Part shown: positions 51,189-59,362 of the stretch, one piece after another | How positions within the stretch are numbered: the stretch's first letter is position 1 | Layout of the letters: every line of letters begins with the position of its first letter | Assembly (NCBI GenBank): GCA_000721375.1 | Contig: JOGW01000002.1 | Coordinates: 682,001 to 746,000 of the forward strand | Source: Streptomyces sp. NRRL B-3428 | GTDB lineage: Bacteria; Actinomycetota; Actinomycetes; Streptomycetales; Streptomycetaceae | Direction of reading: 5' to 3' | Length of the DNA: 64,000 bases | The notes under the pieces: generated by a model | Databases searched by the model: none | Told to the model about the DNA's origin: nothing | What the model saw: the letters and a program-made list of their open reading frames with translations, nothing else | Program-made: the position numbers and the translations under genes

Positions 51189-52182
51189 ACGACTCCTCGT
51201 GGTGAGCAGGGACCGGAAACTGTGGGACGGCGCCGGTCAGGAGGTGGCCGGCGAGGTAGCGGCGGAGGTTCTCAGCGAAGAAGGACACGGCGCCGTCCAT
51301 GTACGAGTGGCTGAAGACCGCGGACTTCGGGGTGAGGACGAGCCGGGGGTGGTGGCGCAGGGGGTCGTCGTCGGGCGGCGGCTTGCGGGGCATGACGTCC
51401 AGGGCGGCGGCGAGCAACGGTCCTTCGTCCAGCGCTGCGAGCAGAGCGGTGTGGTCGACGGTGGAGGCCCGGCCGAGGTTGATGAACACCGAGCCGGGAC
51501 GGAACGCGGCGAACGCGGCCCCGTTGAAGAAGTGGTGCGTGTCCTCGGTCGCGGGCAGAAGGTTGATCACGGCGCGGGATTCGGCGAGCACCTCGTGCAG
51601 CTCATTCGGCCGACGCCACGCGATGCCGTGGGAGGGGTTGCTCGGCGGACGGCGGCGTACGCCGATCACTCGCATCCCCAGTCCGCCCGCCGCCTCGGCG
51701 AGCCGGACGCCGACGTGACCGCAGCCGACGACGGCGAGCGTCTCTGCGTGCAGGTCGAAGAACGTTTCGGCGATTGCGTCCTTCCACCAGCCCGCTCTTG
51801 TCTGGAGGTGCCAGCTTGTGAACAGGCCGCGGGAGAAGCCGAGTAGCAGGCCCAGGGCGTGCTCGGTCATGGGGCGGGCGTGGTAGCCGAAACCCCGGGT
51901 CAGGGTGATCCCGGCCGTCGCGATGGCGCCCGCGGGGAGGTGATCTACACCGGCGGCGGGCGAGGCGATCCAGCGCAAGCGCGGCGCATCCGGCAGCCAG
52001 GACGGGTCCGTGCGCCAGCCGAAGTACACGTCCGCGTGCGCCAAGCTCCTCGGGATCTCGTCATCCTCGACGGGCAGAAACTCGACCTCGGGGAACTCGG
52101 TCCGCAGCTTCGCGGCATGGTGCCGGTCGAATTGCCAGAACGGGTACGGCGAGTTCAGACCGATCGCCACGACCGCGGTCAC
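51178..52182 (-). CDS. D-isomer 2-hydroxyacid dehydrogenase-like protein, atypical active site
   Basis: The 334-aa protein has the Rossmann motif VVGCGHVGVRLAEA, WIASPAAGVDHLP and the catalytic Arg in FINLGRASTVDH. The usual Glu (DVFxxEP) and His (TPHxAG) of this family are missing: the corresponding stretches read ALDVMPRKPPPDDDP and VLTPKSAVFSHSY. It may thus catalyse a different NAD(P)-linked reaction or use His in FSHSY. The GTG start at 52182 overlaps the stop of the glycosyltransferase gene, and its own end overlaps the MoaA-like gene. It is the third gene of the operon. Confidence 0.84.
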   Translation of the reverse strand: MTAVVAIGLNSPYPFWQFDRHHAAKLRTEFPEVEFLPVEDDEIPRSLAHADVYFGWRTDPSWLPDAPRLRWIASPAAGVDHLPAGAIATAGITLTRGFGYHARPMTEHALGLLLGFSRGLFTSWHLQTRAGWWKDAIAETFFDLHAETLAVVGCGHVGVRLAEAAGGLGMRVIGVRRRPPSNPSHGIAWRRPNELHEVLAESRAVINLLPATEDTHHFFNGAAFAAFRPGSVFINLGRASTVDHTALLAALDEGPLLAAALDVMPRKPPPDDDPLRHHPRLVLTPKSAVFSHSYMDGAVSFFAENLRRYLAGHLLTGAVPQFPVPAHHEESYVH

Positions 52183-53477
52183 GTGGTCTCCCCACCGGAC
52201 CGCGCCGGGGCCAGAGCCCAGGCGAGGTGGTCCTGGACGTACGCGCGCACCGTGGCGTCGTAGTCATGCCGGGACAGCAGCAGCGAACGCCCGGCGCGCC
52301 GCAGCCGATCGACCTCCACCGGGTCGGCTGCCAGGGCCCGGCGGATCGCGACCGCGAGCGAAGCGGGATCCCTCGGTGCGGCGGTGTAACCGGTGCGGTC
52401 GTCCAGTACGGTCTCGGCCAGTCCGCCCACCTGGGTGGCGACCACCGGGGCGGCCCCGGCGGCGAAGGCCTCCAGAGGGATTCGCCCGAAGGGCTCGGTC
52501 CGCGATGGCACAACCACCGCGCACAGAGCGGGACTTCGAAGCCAGGACCGGTAGGCCGATGCGAAATGGGGCAGGAACGTCGCGTCGATCCCGAACTCGT
52601 CGATCATCGCTTTCAGGCGGCCCTGGTGACGGTTGGGGAAGCGCGTGTGCGTTCCGGCGACGAGCAGGAGATGGGGCACGCGGACCCCGTGCTCCCGCAG
52701 GATCACCATCGCTCGCAGCAGGTCCTCGAACCCTTTGCTCTCCACGGCCCGGCCGAGCGAGAGGAGGAAGCCGTCGCGCGCCGGCATCGGGAGCGGTAAT
52801 GGAGCACCGCTCATGCGGTCGGCCCGCAGGTCCAGGCCGTTGGGCACATCGACCAGTGCGGACGACGGGACGGCGTACTCCGATTCCAAGTGGGCCCGCA
52901 TGTGCCGGGAGATGGCGGCCACCTGGCCACCCCGTTCCACGGCGGCGTCGATTCCAGACCTCTCCCAGGCGATACGAGGACGATCGTGCGGGGCGTCGAG
53001 TCTGGTCGTCGAGCGGGGAAGGAGCAGAAGGCCGGTGCGTGAGTCCTTCAGATGTGGGGCGATCCCCAGGAACGGGAAGTCCAGCGCGATTAACTGCCCA
53101 CGTGCCGCACTCGCGAGCACATCGCACGCGGTCTCCGCGACGCTCTCGCATAGGCCTTGGTGAGCGGCGAGCGACCGCGGGCTCTGCCCGGACGCGCGGA
53201 CCGGAACGACGTCGGTCGAGGTCTCCGCGGTGACCCGCGACATGTGCGAAGCCCACGGCGGATCGAACCCACCGTCCGAGGGCGTCATGTGCACCGGGCA
53301 GACGACGAGACGCCCCGGTGGAAGGACTCTGGCCAGAATCTCGACGAAAGCCCGGTTGCTGAAGGCGGATCCCGAGGCGCAGCCGTAGAACCCGTCGTGC
53401 AACGCCACCACGACCTTGCCGGAACGCTGGTGATCGAGGGCGGGCAGGTCGTCGCGCATGCGTACGTCAGTGGTCAT
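52179..53477 (-). CDS. Family 4 glycosyltransferase
   Basis: The 432-aa protein is a GT-B enzyme. The first domain begins KVVVALHDGFYGCASGS, and the second shows FLLSLGRAVESKGFEDLLRA and the donor-binding stretch VPSRTEPFGRIPLEAFAAG, typical of retaining GT4 enzymes (EPFGxxxxE). The acceptor is unknown, presumably an intermediate of this cluster; the second glycosyltransferase at the other end suggests a disaccharide or two attachment steps. The ATG at 53477 (GGAGGAG upstream) overlaps the stop of the regulator gene by one base, and a long upstream reading in the same frame is not believed. Confidence 0.85.
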   Translation of the reverse strand: MTTDVRMRDDLPALDHQRSGKVVVALHDGFYGCASGSAFSNRAFVEILARVLPPGRLVVCPVHMTPSDGGFDPPWASHMSRVTAETSTDVVPVRASGQSPRSLAAHQGLCESVAETACDVLASAARGQLIALDFPFLGIAPHLKDSRTGLLLLPRSTTRLDAPHDRPRIAWERSGIDAAVERGGQVAAISRHMRAHLESEYAVPSSALVDVPNGLDLRADRMSGAPLPLPMPARDGFLLSLGRAVESKGFEDLLRAMVILREHGVRVPHLLLVAGTHTRFPNRHQGRLKAMIDEFGIDATFLPHFASAYRSWLRSPALCAVVVPSRTEPFGRIPLEAFAAGAAPVVATQVGGLAETVLDDRTGYTAAPRDPASLAVAIRRALAADPVEVDRLRRAGRSLLLSRHDYDATVRAYVQDHLAWALAPARSGGETT

Positions 53478-53986
53478 CAGCGGGCTCCTCCGCGTAGGGG
53501 GCTGTGGCCAGGGGGTTCGGTCGTCAGGCGGAAACACGCGCTCGTGGTGTCGGGGCCTACCGACAGCGAGCCGGTGGCCGTCAGAGCGGTGACGATGAGC
53601 AGGCCGCGTCCGGACTCGTCGGCGTCCTCGGTGGCGGCCTGCGGTCTGGGCGGCCGGGCGGCGGTTCCGCCGTCGGTCACGGTGATCTGCAGGCACGGCG
53701 GCGACGCGGACTCCACGGCGAGATCGAGCCGTACCGGAGGGCTGCCGTGCAGCACGGAGTTGGTGATCAACTCGGAGCAGACGAGGACGGCGGCCTCGCG
53801 CAGCGGCTCCACCGCGGTGCCGCGCAGTATCTCCACCACCGTGTTCCGCCCCTGCCCGGCAGCCGAGACGTCGAAGGGAAGTCCCAGCGACACCAGCCGG
53901 GGCACGAGGGCCGTGTCTGCCTCGCCGACGACAGGCTCGACGGACGCGGCGGGGGTCCCGCGCGGCGTGGGAACGCGACCTTTCAC
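53477..53986 (-). CDS. HATPase (anti-sigma/RsbW-like) regulatory protein, first gene of the operon
   Basis: The 169-aa protein has one GHKL ATPase domain of the RsbW/SpoIIAB kind: N-box CSELITNSVLHGSPPVRLDL and G-box DESGRGLLIVTALT. In Streptomyces many such proteins stand near helix-turn-helix regulators and control secondary metabolism by binding partner proteins. It starts with GTG at 53986 after GAGGAGGG. It leads the nine-gene operon, so it may act on the pathway's own regulator divergently encoded at 54183. Kinase activity is not proven by sequence. Confidence 0.82.
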   Translation of the reverse strand: MKGRVPTPRGTPAASVEPVVGEADTALVPRLVSLGLPFDVSAAGQGRNTVVEILRGTAVEPLREAAVLVCSELITNSVLHGSPPVRLDLAVESASPPCLQITVTDGGTAARPPRPQAATEDADESGRGLLIVTALTATGSLSVGPDTTSACFRLTTEPPGHSPLRGGAR

Positions 53987-54073
53987 GACTTGCCCTCCTC
54001 GGACAGGGGCGGTGAAGCCCGGTGCCCGTCAAGGACACCCGAGGAGGCATAGGGCCGGGCAGCCGATCAAAGG

Positions 54074-54104
54074 GTCAACTCGGTCAACTTTCAGGCGAGT
54101 TGAC
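54074..54104. promoter_or_regulatory. Three GTCAACT half-sites in the divergent promoter region
   Basis: GTCAACT occurs directly repeated at 54074-54080 and 54083-54089 (nine-base period) and inverted as AGTTGAC at 54098-54104. The second and third form a dyad with an eight-base spacer. The array lies between the metabolite operon (start 53986) and the regulator gene (start 54183), where an operator for both is expected. Confidence 0.6.
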
Positions 54105-54182
54105 GGATCATGGAGCAGGCTGGGGCCCACCAGGGAACGGTGGTGCCGTGCACCGTGTCGACCGGATCCGAGGGGGCGTCGC

Positions 54183-55642
54183 ATGACGAAGGTGGCGAAC
54201 GAACCGAACGAGATGCTGGCCGCCTGCCTGGACGAACTCGGCTGGGCGCCCAAGGCGCTGGCCCGCAAGCTCAATCGGGTCTTCGGCCCCGGAACCGTCG
54301 CCGAGTCCGCCCCCTACCACTGGCGCGACGCAGGCCGCACGCCACGCTCGCCGCTGCCCGCGATGGCCGCGTACGTCCTGTCCCAGGAACTCGGCCGGGT
54401 CGTCACCGTCGAGCAGCTCTGGAAAGGACAAGCCACTGAGGGACCTTTGCTCCTACCGGCCGACGACAACCTTGCGCGACCCTGGAACTACCAAGGCCTG
54501 ACGAGCATCGTGGAGGACTGGGTGTTAGGCGGACTCGTCGATCGTCGCCGCTTCCTGGCCATCTCGGGAACCGGCCTGCTCTCCCTCGTCTCCCACTACC
54601 TCGACGGCCAAGCCGGACGCGGCACCTACGCGCCGCGCCTGACGGACCGAGTGACCGGCGATCCGCTGGTCGCCCAGGTCGAACAGAACCTCCCGCTGCT
54701 CCAACTCCTCGACGACGAACACGGCGGAGCCCGCCATCTTCCCTACGTCGGCGCGCAGTTCCGCTCGGTCGGCCTCCTGCTCCACGACGGCGGACATTCC
54801 GAAGAGACCACCATCCGCCTCGTCCGTGCCCTGGCCGAACTCGGCCAACTCGCCGGCTGGATGGCCTTCGACTCGGCCGACCACGGCCTCGCCCAGCGCT
54901 ACTTCACCACCGGCCTGCGCGCCGCCCACCAGATCAACGACCGTGCCCTGTGCGCCCACATCCTGGCCGACATGTCCTTCCAGGCCGCCTCCCGCGACCA
55001 CCCCGCCGACGCCGTCACCCTCGGCGAGGCCGCCCGCAGAGCCGCCGAAGGAGGAACCTCCTTCGTCCGCGCCTCGGTCCTGTCCCGCCTCGCCCACAGC
55101 TACGCCGCAGCCGGCAGGGAGCCGACTTCGAGCGCACCAGCGACCAGGCCCGCGACATCGTCGAAGCCGCCACCGACACCGGCGACGAACCGCGCTGGAT
55201 GTACTTCCTCACCCCCAACCACCTTGCCTGCCAGGCCGGATACTCCAAGATCAGCCTCGGACGCACCACCTTCGCGAACGGCGGGCGGAGCACCGGCCGC
55301 ACCTACATGCGCGACGGCCAAGCACTCCTGGAAACCGGCGCCCACACCGTCCCCGCAGGCGACCCCAGCCAACGCCGCGCCCTGTTCGAGGGCTCCTGGC
55401 TCGCACTCGGCTACAACACCACCGGCGACCTGGAACGCGCCTGCGACATCGGCCGGACAGCGGCCGCACGCCTGCCCGACGTCAAGTCCCCACGCAGCGC
55501 CGCACTGCTCGAGCAACTCGCCGCGGACCTCCGCCGCAAGCAGCGCAACCCGCACGTCGCCACCTTCCTGCCCGAGTTGGAGCAGGCGCTCACGAAACAC
55601 ACGGGCCCGGCCGTAGGCCGCCGCAGTACGGTCGGAAGATGA
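54183..55642 (+). pseudogene. Helix-turn-helix regulator with TPR-like region, interrupted by a one-base frameshift
   Basis: The N-terminal part (MTKVANEPNEMLAACLDELG, ALARKLNRVFGPGT, PYHWRDAGRTPRSPL) is the DNA-binding domain of a large Streptomyces regulator family; helical repeat-like sequence follows to HSYAAAGR. At 55117-55119 the frame is lost: protein-like sequence continues in the frame one base back (GADFERTSDQARDIVEAATD, to LEQALTKHTGPAVG) and ends at 55642. One extra G in the run GGG would restore one 486-aa protein. The downstream stop overlaps the next gene's ATG by four bases, which supports the full-length frame as the ancestral one. Either the gene is broken, or there is a sequencing error in a G-run. 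Without the shift the pathway regulator would be intact. Confidence 0.8.
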
Positions 55643-56604
55643 CCACCAATGGGACGATCGTCATCGTGGGCGCCGGCGTGATCGGCCTCACCACCGCCGT
55701 CACGCTCCAAGAGGCGGGCAGGCAAGTCCACGTGATCGCCGAGGAGATCCCGGGCCGTACCTCCCTCGCGGCCGGCGCCATGTGGGGCCCCTACCTGGTC
55801 GAACCGTGGAAGAAGGTCCGCGAGTGGAGCCTCGTCTCCCTCGCCGCATTCACCGACCTCGCGTACGACACCCCGAACACCGGCGTCCGCCTCACCACCG
55901 GCATCGAAGCCGCCCGCCACCCGATGCCCGCCCCCGAGTGGAGCGAACTCCTCCCCGACTTCCGGCCTTGCACCCACGACGAACTACCCGCTGGCTTCGA
56001 AGCAGGGCACCGCTTCACCGTCCCCCTCATCGACATGCCCGTGTACCTCGCCTACCTGCAACGCCGCTACGAGAGCGCGGGCGGCACCCTGGAGCAACGC
56101 ACCCTCGCGTCCCTCGACGACGTCACCGGCGCCGAGGCCATCGTGAACTGCTCTGGAATGGGCGCGACCGACCTGGCCGACGACCTCGAACTACGCCCCG
56201 TCCACGGCCTGCACGTCGTCATCGAGAACCCCGGCATCACGGAGTTCTTCTCCGAGGACACCGGCTACTCCCCGGAGCTGGTTTGTACGTACCCGCACGG
56301 CGACACCATCGTCCTGGGCGGCACCGCGGTCGATGATGAGCACCTCACCGAAGCCCTCGAACCAGCGGCGCGCGCCATCATCGACCGCAACGCCACCATC
56401 GACCCCCGACTGGCCAAGGCACGTGTCATCGAACATCGGGTGGGGATGCGGCCGACACGTCCAGAGGTGCGAGTCGAAGCCGGAAAGCGGCACGACGGAA
56501 CGCCGGTGATCCACAACTACGGACACGGCGGCGCGGGCGTCACCCTGTCCTGGGGCTGCGCCAGAGAGGTGGCCACGGTCCTGACAGCGCCAGCTCACCG
56601 CTGA
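55639..56604 (+). CDS. D-amino acid oxidase-like FAD enzyme
   Basis: The 321-aa protein has the FAD-binding motif IVIVGAGVIGLTTAVTL at the N-terminus, SLAAGAMWGPYLVEPW, IVNCSGMGATDLADD, and the C-terminal HNYGHGGAGVTLSWGCA, all of the DAAO family. It would oxidise a D-amino acid (or D-aspartate) to the 2-oxo acid, ammonia and hydrogen peroxide. Its ATG overlaps the end of the regulator frame by four bases, so it is expected to be coupled to regulator translation. With the 2-hydroxyacid dehydrogenase-like enzyme it may supply or use an oxo-acid intermediate, which is inference. Confidence 0.88.
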   Translation: MTTNGTIVIVGAGVIGLTTAVTLQEAGRQVHVIAEEIPGRTSLAAGAMWGPYLVEPWKKVREWSLVSLAAFTDLAYDTPNTGVRLTTGIEAARHPMPAPEWSELLPDFRPCTHDELPAGFEAGHRFTVPLIDMPVYLAYLQRRYESAGGTLEQRTLASLDDVTGAEAIVNCSGMGATDLADDLELRPVHGLHVVIENPGITEFFSEDTGYSPELVCTYPHGDTIVLGGTAVDDEHLTEALEPAARAIIDRNATIDPRLAKARVIEHRVGMRPTRPEVRVEAGKRHDGTPVIHNYGHGGAGVTLSWGCAREVATVLTAPAHR

Positions 56605-56764
56605 AGGCTCGGTCGGGCGGTGCTCTGGCTTGTCATCACCTGGTACGCCACCGGCATGGACGGCGTCCGCGACCTCGACGACCGCCAGCTGTACGACTGG
56701 AGGTCGACAGTCAGCGCTCCGCGGCGAGCACGGGACTGGCGGGGCTCCTTGATACTCCGACAGA

Positions 56765-57067
56765 TCAGAGGCGGTCTTGGATCTCGGGAGGCAACTCCTC
56801 CCGGGTAACCACGCGTTCTGGCTCGATGTACGACACTTCGTAACCTACGCCGGTGATCCGCGCATACGTGATCGTTCCGGCCGGGTGCTCGACGTCCTGT
56901 CCGATCGCGGCGTCATGCCACTGCTTGACGACGACACGGTCCCCGTCGCGCACGGTGGTCATGAGCCCCACCACCACACGAGCTCGCTGGCCCAGCCACG
57001 TTCCGTCATGCGCAGTGATCTTGCGGAACGTGAGGGCGGCGGCGTTGCCTGTCTGGTCATCGCTCAT
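56765..57067 (-). CDS. Small hypothetical protein coupled to the 69-aa gene
   Basis: The 100-aa protein starts at the ATG at 57067, which overlaps the stop of the 69-aa gene upstream by four bases. It has a beta-rich look: TWLGQRARVVVGLMTTVRDG, DRVVVKQWHD, HPAGTITYARITGVGYEV and an acidic C-terminus. I do not recognise the family with certainty. The coupling suggests that the two small proteins work together. Confidence 0.55.
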   Translation of the reverse strand: MSDDQTGNAAALTFRKITAHDGTWLGQRARVVVGLMTTVRDGDRVVVKQWHDAAIGQDVEHPAGTITYARITGVGYEVSYIEPERVVTREELPPEIQDRL

Positions 57068-57273
57068 GATGTGCACTCCGACATGATCCGGTGGCGAATG
57101 TTCCGTGCGTGGACGTTGCCGCTCGTACCCAGGATGTGAATCGCAGAGGCGCCCGCCATCTCCGCGCTGCCCGGGCGGCCTTCGCTGTCCGGACCGTCGG
57201 AACGCTGCCAACGTGCCACGGGGCCGAGAATCTCGCTAGACGCTGTGAGATCGTCCAGAGTCTTCATGCTCAT
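57064..57273 (-). CDS. 69-aa protein or peptide with a very strong ribosome binding site
   Basis: The ATG at 57273 (MSMKTLDDLTAS) is preceded by GGAGGGGGGG, one of the strongest Shine-Dalgarno sequences in the window, seven bases away. The protein is polar, with a hydrophobic patch AGASAIHILG and a C-terminus ending IMSECTS with a single Cys. I do not recognise a family. It could be a small regulatory protein or a peptide precursor; nothing in the sequence settles this. It is the first gene of a two-gene unit. Confidence 0.5.
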   Translation of the reverse strand: MSMKTLDDLTASSEILGPVARWQRSDGPDSEGRPGSAEMAGASAIHILGTSGNVHARNIRHRIMSECTS

Positions 57274-57464
57274 GATCGTTCCCCCCCTCCTGAAAACGCC
57301 GTCGCCCGTGATGCCCGACATGCTCCGTTGGCCCAACAAGCGAGCCCTGAGGAACGCCGAGCCGTCCGGTCCACCCTCGGCAGGTGGCCATCCTGGCACA
57401 GGCAGATCACCGCGAGCAGAACTGCGTCACAGTCGACATCGCCCGCACGGCCGGAAAAAGAGGA

Positions 57465-58223
57465 TCAGGCGAGCGGGAGTTGATGCACGGTGCCCCAGCG
57501 GTAGGCGGCTTCCTCGCGGCGCAGTTCGACCATTTCGACGCGATCGATCTCGACGCGGACGGGCGGTAGTCGGCGCAGCGGGAGGATCGCGTCGCGGACT
57601 GGATGGGCGTCCATGGCGCGGTTGCAGTACGCGATGCCGATATGCGGGCGCAGGGACAAGGTCGGCTTGCCCAGCGCGACGCCGGCCTGAGCGCAAGCCT
57701 CCGACAGTGACGCGTGCAGGTCGAACAGCGGCGTCCAGGGCGCGACGCTGTAGCGGATCGCACCACGCGACGCGGTCAACGGCAGCACATGCGCGCGGAA
57801 TGCGCTGAGGCGACGAGCGCCCGCAGATTCCACCACCCGGTCCAGCACGTCGGCGGGTACCTCCGTCGTAAGCCCAACACGCCCCAGGGTCAGGTGCAGA
57901 CCGCCCTCGGCGATGGCATCGAACCGCAGATTCCTCACGGCCTCTTGGCAGTGGCGGGCCTGGTCGATCAGCGCGGTGGCGTGCTTGAACGTGAGCATCC
58001 AGTAGTACGCGCGAGTGGTGGCGGTCCAACCGGGGCGCTTCCAGTGGTTGATCATGGATTCCACCTCGGCGAACGCCGCCCAGTCGTGCGCCGCGATCAC
58101 GGCGGGATCATCAAGGTCGGGCGGGATGGAGGAGGGAAATGCGTGGAGGTCAGTCACGGGTGGCAACTTCGGCTCCTCCGGGACACGGGAATCGGCAGCA
58201 CCTCGGCTGAGATCTTCAGGCAT
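57465..58223 (-). CDS. LigT/2H-phosphoesterase-like protein (2'-5' RNA ligase family)
   Basis: The 252-aa protein has two His-containing motifs of the 2H superfamily: LHLTLGRVG near residue 127 and LRPHIGIAYCN near residue 205. The second has Gly where the consensus HxT/S has a hydroxyl residue. Such proteins open or close 2'-5' or cyclic phosphate bonds in RNA or nucleotides. The preceding segment (WAAFAEVESMINHWKRPGW, YYWMLTFKHATALID) is helical. The ATG at 58223 is chosen as the first in a region of good coding character; a later start is possible. Whether it belongs to the metabolite cluster is open. Confidence 0.7.
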   Translation of the reverse strand: MPEDLSRGAADSRVPEEPKLPPVTDLHAFPSSIPPDLDDPAVIAAHDWAAFAEVESMINHWKRPGWTATTRAYYWMLTFKHATALIDQARHCQEAVRNLRFDAIAEGGLHLTLGRVGLTTEVPADVLDRVVESAGARRLSAFRAHVLPLTASRGAIRYSVAPWTPLFDLHASLSEACAQAGVALGKPTLSLRPHIGIAYCNRAMDAHPVRDAILPLRRLPPVRVEIDRVEMVELRREEAAYRWGTVHQLPLA

Positions 58224-58615
58224 TCCAGCACCGGCATGACCTGCTGAGGGGCCGTGCGCAGCGCGTGCACCGGCGCATCTGGTCAGCCGACATCGTCGCT
58301 TCCCTGGAACCCCTTGCGACACGGATGGAGTCAACCACTCCCCACGCGAATCAGGCCATGCGTTGCCAGGCAGCTTCGTACGGCGGACGGCGGACGGCGC
58401 GATGAGGTTGCCCGGTCGGTGCACTGTGCATTCCTCCGACCTCGCGCGACCTATTGCGCAGAGGGTTTGGCCTGATTCACATTGCGTTCGCAAGGGCTTT
58501 CGGGTGAGGATGGCCGATGCTCGTGGTGCGTATGTTGCGCACGCGTAGGACGGGGTTGAGGGGCCGGTTGTGGCTCTGCCCGATAGGTCGACAGGTCCAC
58601 GGGGGTGGGTTTGCT
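58224..58615. other. Intergenic region between the LigT-like gene and the toxin locus
   Basis: I see no gene of good coding character. There is a GGCGGAC repeat near 58380-58396 and A+T-richer stretches near 58470-58490 that could hold the promoter of the WXG100 genes. No terminator or operator is convincing. Confidence 0.4.
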
Positions 58616-58948
58616 GTGAAGTTCGATATGGGTGCGAGTGTCCTGACGAATCTGCGGTCGCAGTCGCAGGGTTCGAGTGATGATCTGGGGTCGTTGATCC
58701 GGCAGTTGATTGCCGCGGCGCAGCCGTTGGAGGGCAAGTTCAACGGTTCGGGTAAGGCGGCTTTTGACTCGTTCAAGAACAATTCGGACGAGATCACGGC
58801 GGCGTTGAACGGATCCCTGTCGGCGATCCTGGGCGGCCAGACCGGCATGGACTCGTCGTTCGCGACGGGTGATCAGGAGTCGGCGGACAATGCCCGCTCG
58901 AACATGGCCGCTGCGAACTTCGACGCCGCTCGCTTCGGCGGACGCTGA
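58616..58948 (+). CDS. WXG100-like (ESAT-6-type) small protein 1
   Basis: Starting at the GTG at 58616 gives 110 aa of mostly helical sequence with a turn in the middle, LEGKFNGSGKAAFDSF, in the position of the WxG turn of WXG100 proteins; the Trp is replaced. The second half is Ala/Ser/Asn-rich. Proteins like this are secreted by type VII systems or pair with a toxin's N-terminal domain. It is the first of four same-strand genes leading to the toxin. Confidence 0.72.
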   Translation: MKFDMGASVLTNLRSQSQGSSDDLGSLIRQLIAAAQPLEGKFNGSGKAAFDSFKNNSDEITAALNGSLSAILGGQTGMDSSFATGDQESADNARSNMAAANFDAARFGGR

Positions 58949-58969
58949 ACACGGGGGATCTGAAGACTT

Positions 58970-59281
58970 ATGGCTGCGAATGCTGACCGCCGCTCGTACG
59001 ACGTCGCCGCATCCTCGGACGCGCAGGGCAACATCCAGGGCGTCATCGCGCGCCTGGAGCAAGTGATCACCGACCGCGACCGGGCGGTGAAGGCAGCGAT
59101 GGCCGACTTCCAGGCCGACGGCGTCTCCGACTCGTACCACGACAAGGAACTGCGCTGGAACCGCGCCTCGAACGAGGTCCGCACCATCATCCAGCTGCTG
59201 AAGACCACGCTGGAGAAGAACGACGGCACCGCGCAGCAGACCCTGTCGCGCGCCAAGGCCGCCGTCGACAACATCGGCTAG
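58970..59281 (+). CDS. WXG100-like small protein 2
   Basis: The 103-aa helical protein (RLEQVITDRDRAVKAAMADF, YHDKELRWNRASNEVRTIIQ, LLKTTLEKNDGTAQQTL) is of the pore-forming ESAT-6-like type by length and pattern; it follows the first by 21 bases. The pair may form a heterodimer. No type VII ATPase gene (EccC) is in the window. Confidence 0.72.
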   Translation: MAANADRRSYDVAASSDAQGNIQGVIARLEQVITDRDRAVKAAMADFQADGVSDSYHDKELRWNRASNEVRTIIQLLKTTLEKNDGTAQQTLSRAKAAVDNIG

Positions 59282-59362
59282 CCAAGGCCGACTCGCAAGG
59301 TGTGCAGGAACGTTTCACGCCCAGGATGAAGCGTTGAGTTCGGGGTTGTACGGGGGTTGTTG

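Noticed and set aside
53157..54182. Plus-strand reading frame leading into the helix-turn-helix regulator
   Set aside because: It is antisense to the glycosyltransferase and ATPase genes; the regulator starts at the ATG at 54183 with a G-rich ribosome binding site.
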